Positions 14,023 through 15,106 of a DNA stretch of 15,106 nucleotides are shown in pieces. Both the position numbers and the translations under genes were made by a program. The notes under the pieces were generated by a model that saw nothing but the letters and a program-made list of their open reading frames with translations, had not been told where the DNA came from and did not search any database. Source of the DNA: Desulfovibrio sp. (GTDB lineage: Bacteria > Desulfobacterota > Desulfovibrionia > Desulfovibrionales > Desulfovibrionaceae); assembly GCF_019424165.1 (NCBI RefSeq), contig NZ_JAHZAA010000047.1, positions 1-15,106 of the forward strand, given 5' to 3'. Position 1 is the stretch's first letter; every line of letters begins with the position of its first letter.

Positions 14023-14474
14023 GTCATAAAAATCCATAAAAATATTTCCGGGCTACGGAAAAAACGGCCATATCCGGCAGATCGTCCTGAAGCTGGTGAC
14101 TGGAGGCTGATGCTCGTCGGAGCAGGCTCGTGCGGGACCGGGGTTTTTTGCAAGGCCGGAGTGGTTGCGCATGACGCGCGGATACTGCCTGTGCGGCAAG
14201 TCAGGCCCTGGGCCTTCATGCGCCAGGCGTCATGCCCCAACAGTCCTGTGCGCACGTCGGGCGCGCGAGCACCCTGCGCTAACGTCGGGCAGTCTTAAAT
14301 GCAGGAACCTTGTACACGGGCAGAGGTTTTTCAGATTCTGAGGCAATTTTACGTTGTAATTGCTCTGACGGCTGCGGGAACAGGGTTCGCCGTGCAGGTG
14401 CAAGCGCAGTAACGGGCGTGTCGTAAGCTTTGAGGAACTATATTCGTAAGGTTAATCCGTTCTATAAAGAGAGG
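14023..14474. other. Region without recognisable genes
   Basis: No coding sequence with family signatures or consistent codon bias is visible on either strand, although short open frames of 60-85 codons exist. The octamer CGTCGGGC occurs twice about 27 bases apart near 14255-14290. A short AACCT/AGGTT stem followed by Ts lies at 14306-14331. Toward the right, TTGAGG (14430-14435) and TATAAA (14463-14468) are loose promoter-like elements. It may be remnant or intergenic DNA. Confidence 0.4.
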
Positions 14475-14500
14475 CGGCCGCCGGGGGCAACCGGCGGCCG
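14475..14500 (+). repeat. Perfect GC-only hairpin before a ribosome-binding site
   Basis: CGGCCGCCGG (14475-14484) and CCGGCGGCCG (14491-14500) are perfect inverted repeats with a six-base loop (GGGCAA). The stem is entirely G:C and ends directly at the purine-rich Shine-Dalgarno stretch AGAGAGGGAGG (14501-14511). No T tract follows, so it is more likely a leader or regulatory structure than a terminator. Confidence 0.6.
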
Positions 14501-14511
14501 AGAGAGGGAGG

Positions 14512-15020
14512 ATGTTCCGATGGTTAGAGGTTTTGTTCAAAGGAGGAGGTTTTCGGGGGGGGGGATCCGGATGGCCTCAATGGGGGCGGAGGGCATCCGA
14601 AAAGTTTGTTTTTCCATATATCGTTACCGCCCGTCGGCGGGTTGGCTGGGTTGGCGACGCATTGCCGTTTTGTGCGGCTTTGCTGCTCCCGCCCGGCTTT
14701 TCCAGAGCGGAAACTCTTGCGGGTTTACCCCGCCACAGGGCGTTTACTTGTGGCCTGGACTCAACAGATTCTTTAATGTCTGCCATTCCATGGCGGCGTC
14801 GCGCACAGCCGAAATCTTGTTTATACAGCCTTGGCGCTTTTCTGCCGCTTCGCCTATGTACTTTCCGGCGTATGCCTTTGTTGGCAGGCCGGAGTTGGAA
14901 GCCGATTTATGCGCTATTGGAACCATATTAAATTTGTATAATGTGAATACGGGTTTGTTTGAAACACTATTTGTTATTATATGTCTCTATTCCATTTCCG
15001 TAGTCTTGCTTAAAGATTAG
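14512..15020 (+). pseudogene. Possible disrupted gene for a secreted or membrane protein
   Basis: A good ribosome-binding site (GGGAGG) precedes ATG 14520, and a nearer ATG lies at 14512 in another frame. Ten Gs follow at 14555-14564. In the 14520 frame the sequence stays open to TAG 15020 and ends in a hydrophobic stretch (LFETLFVIICLYSISVVLL). In the 14512 frame, open to 14931, there is a signal-peptide-like segment (LPFCAALLLPPGFSRAETL). About where that segment ends, the 14520 frame reads CGFTPPQGVYLW, which looks like the start of a mature periplasmic solute-binding or sensor domain. This suggests one ancestral gene now split between frames, but no family was recognised with certainty. 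It could also be non-coding. The weak evidence is reflected in the confidence. Confidence 0.25.
14555..14564 (+). repeat. Run of ten G residues
   Basis: G10 lies 35 bases after a plausible start codon (14520) with a good Shine-Dalgarno sequence. Runs of this length are prone to slipped-strand changes. Losing one G would connect ATG 14520 to the frame with the signal-peptide-like segment. Confidence 0.7.
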
Positions 15021-15106
15021 CAATTGGTGTGCCAAAGGGGAACTATCAGGCGATTATATGATTAATATATTGAATTTAAAGTATTTATTATGCTAATGGC
15101 GATGGG
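14921..15106. other. AT-rich right edge with promoter-like sequence
   Basis: Composition changes sharply to AT-rich from about 14920 to the window end. A perfect TATAAT lies at 14937-14942 without a good -35. Only a very short open frame follows (ATG 15058, 12 residues). It may be the upstream region of a gene outside the window, or the edge of acquired DNA. Confidence 0.4.

Noticed and set aside
14306..14331. AACCT/AGGTT stem followed by Ts as a terminator
   Set aside because: It has only five weak base pairs with a long loop and no upstream gene in this orientation that is not already terminated at 13991-14022.

Overview
The window is a GC-rich stretch of a bacterial chromosome. Its gene content (transhydrogenase subunit, single-domain AbrB-type membrane protein, cobalamin-controlled metE, HU/IHF protein, double-Cache chemoreceptor) fits a Desulfovibrio-like deltaproteobacterium. 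That assignment is inferred from protein style and composition and was not tested by any search.

Layout from left to right. The end of pntB (NAD(P) transhydrogenase beta subunit, plus strand) is followed by a half-size AbrB-family membrane protein, which is closed by a strong hairpin terminator. That terminator is shared with the convergent metE gene on the minus strand. metE has a long leader with a consensus-like promoter, a clear cobalamin riboswitch aptamer (with an unusually large insertion) and a small hairpin that can hide the metE Shine-Dalgarno sequence. The B12-independent methionine synthase is therefore expected to be shut off when cobalamin is available.

Between about 4.2 and 9.5 kb, three minus-strand genes form an envelope-related cluster: an MBOAT O-acyltransferase, an SGNH-like (AlgJ/DltD-type) partner 15 bases downstream, and, after a gap of about 350 bases, a secreted proline-rich protein with Sel1 repeats. 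The first two form a classic pair for O-acylating a surface or secreted polymer; the polymer is unknown. Upstream lies a small HU/IHF-family gene with its own terminator. It is divergent from an Elp3-like radical SAM gene, and the two candidate promoters overlap in one palindrome.

The plus strand continues with a 418-base AT-rich gap containing a sigma-28-like promoter, then a complete chemoreceptor (TM, periplasmic Cache sensor, TM, HAMP, signalling hairpin) with a strong terminator at 13991-14022. The last kilobase has no recognisable intact gene. It holds a GC-only perfect hairpin, a good ribosome-binding site, a run of ten Gs and overlapping frames that look like pieces of one disrupted secreted or membrane protein, then turns AT-rich toward the window edge.

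No tRNA, rRNA, CRISPR array, insertion sequence or integrase was seen. The observations most worth checking are the expanded metE riboswitch and its expression platform, the MBOAT/SGNH/Sel1 cluster, and the G10 locus at the right end.
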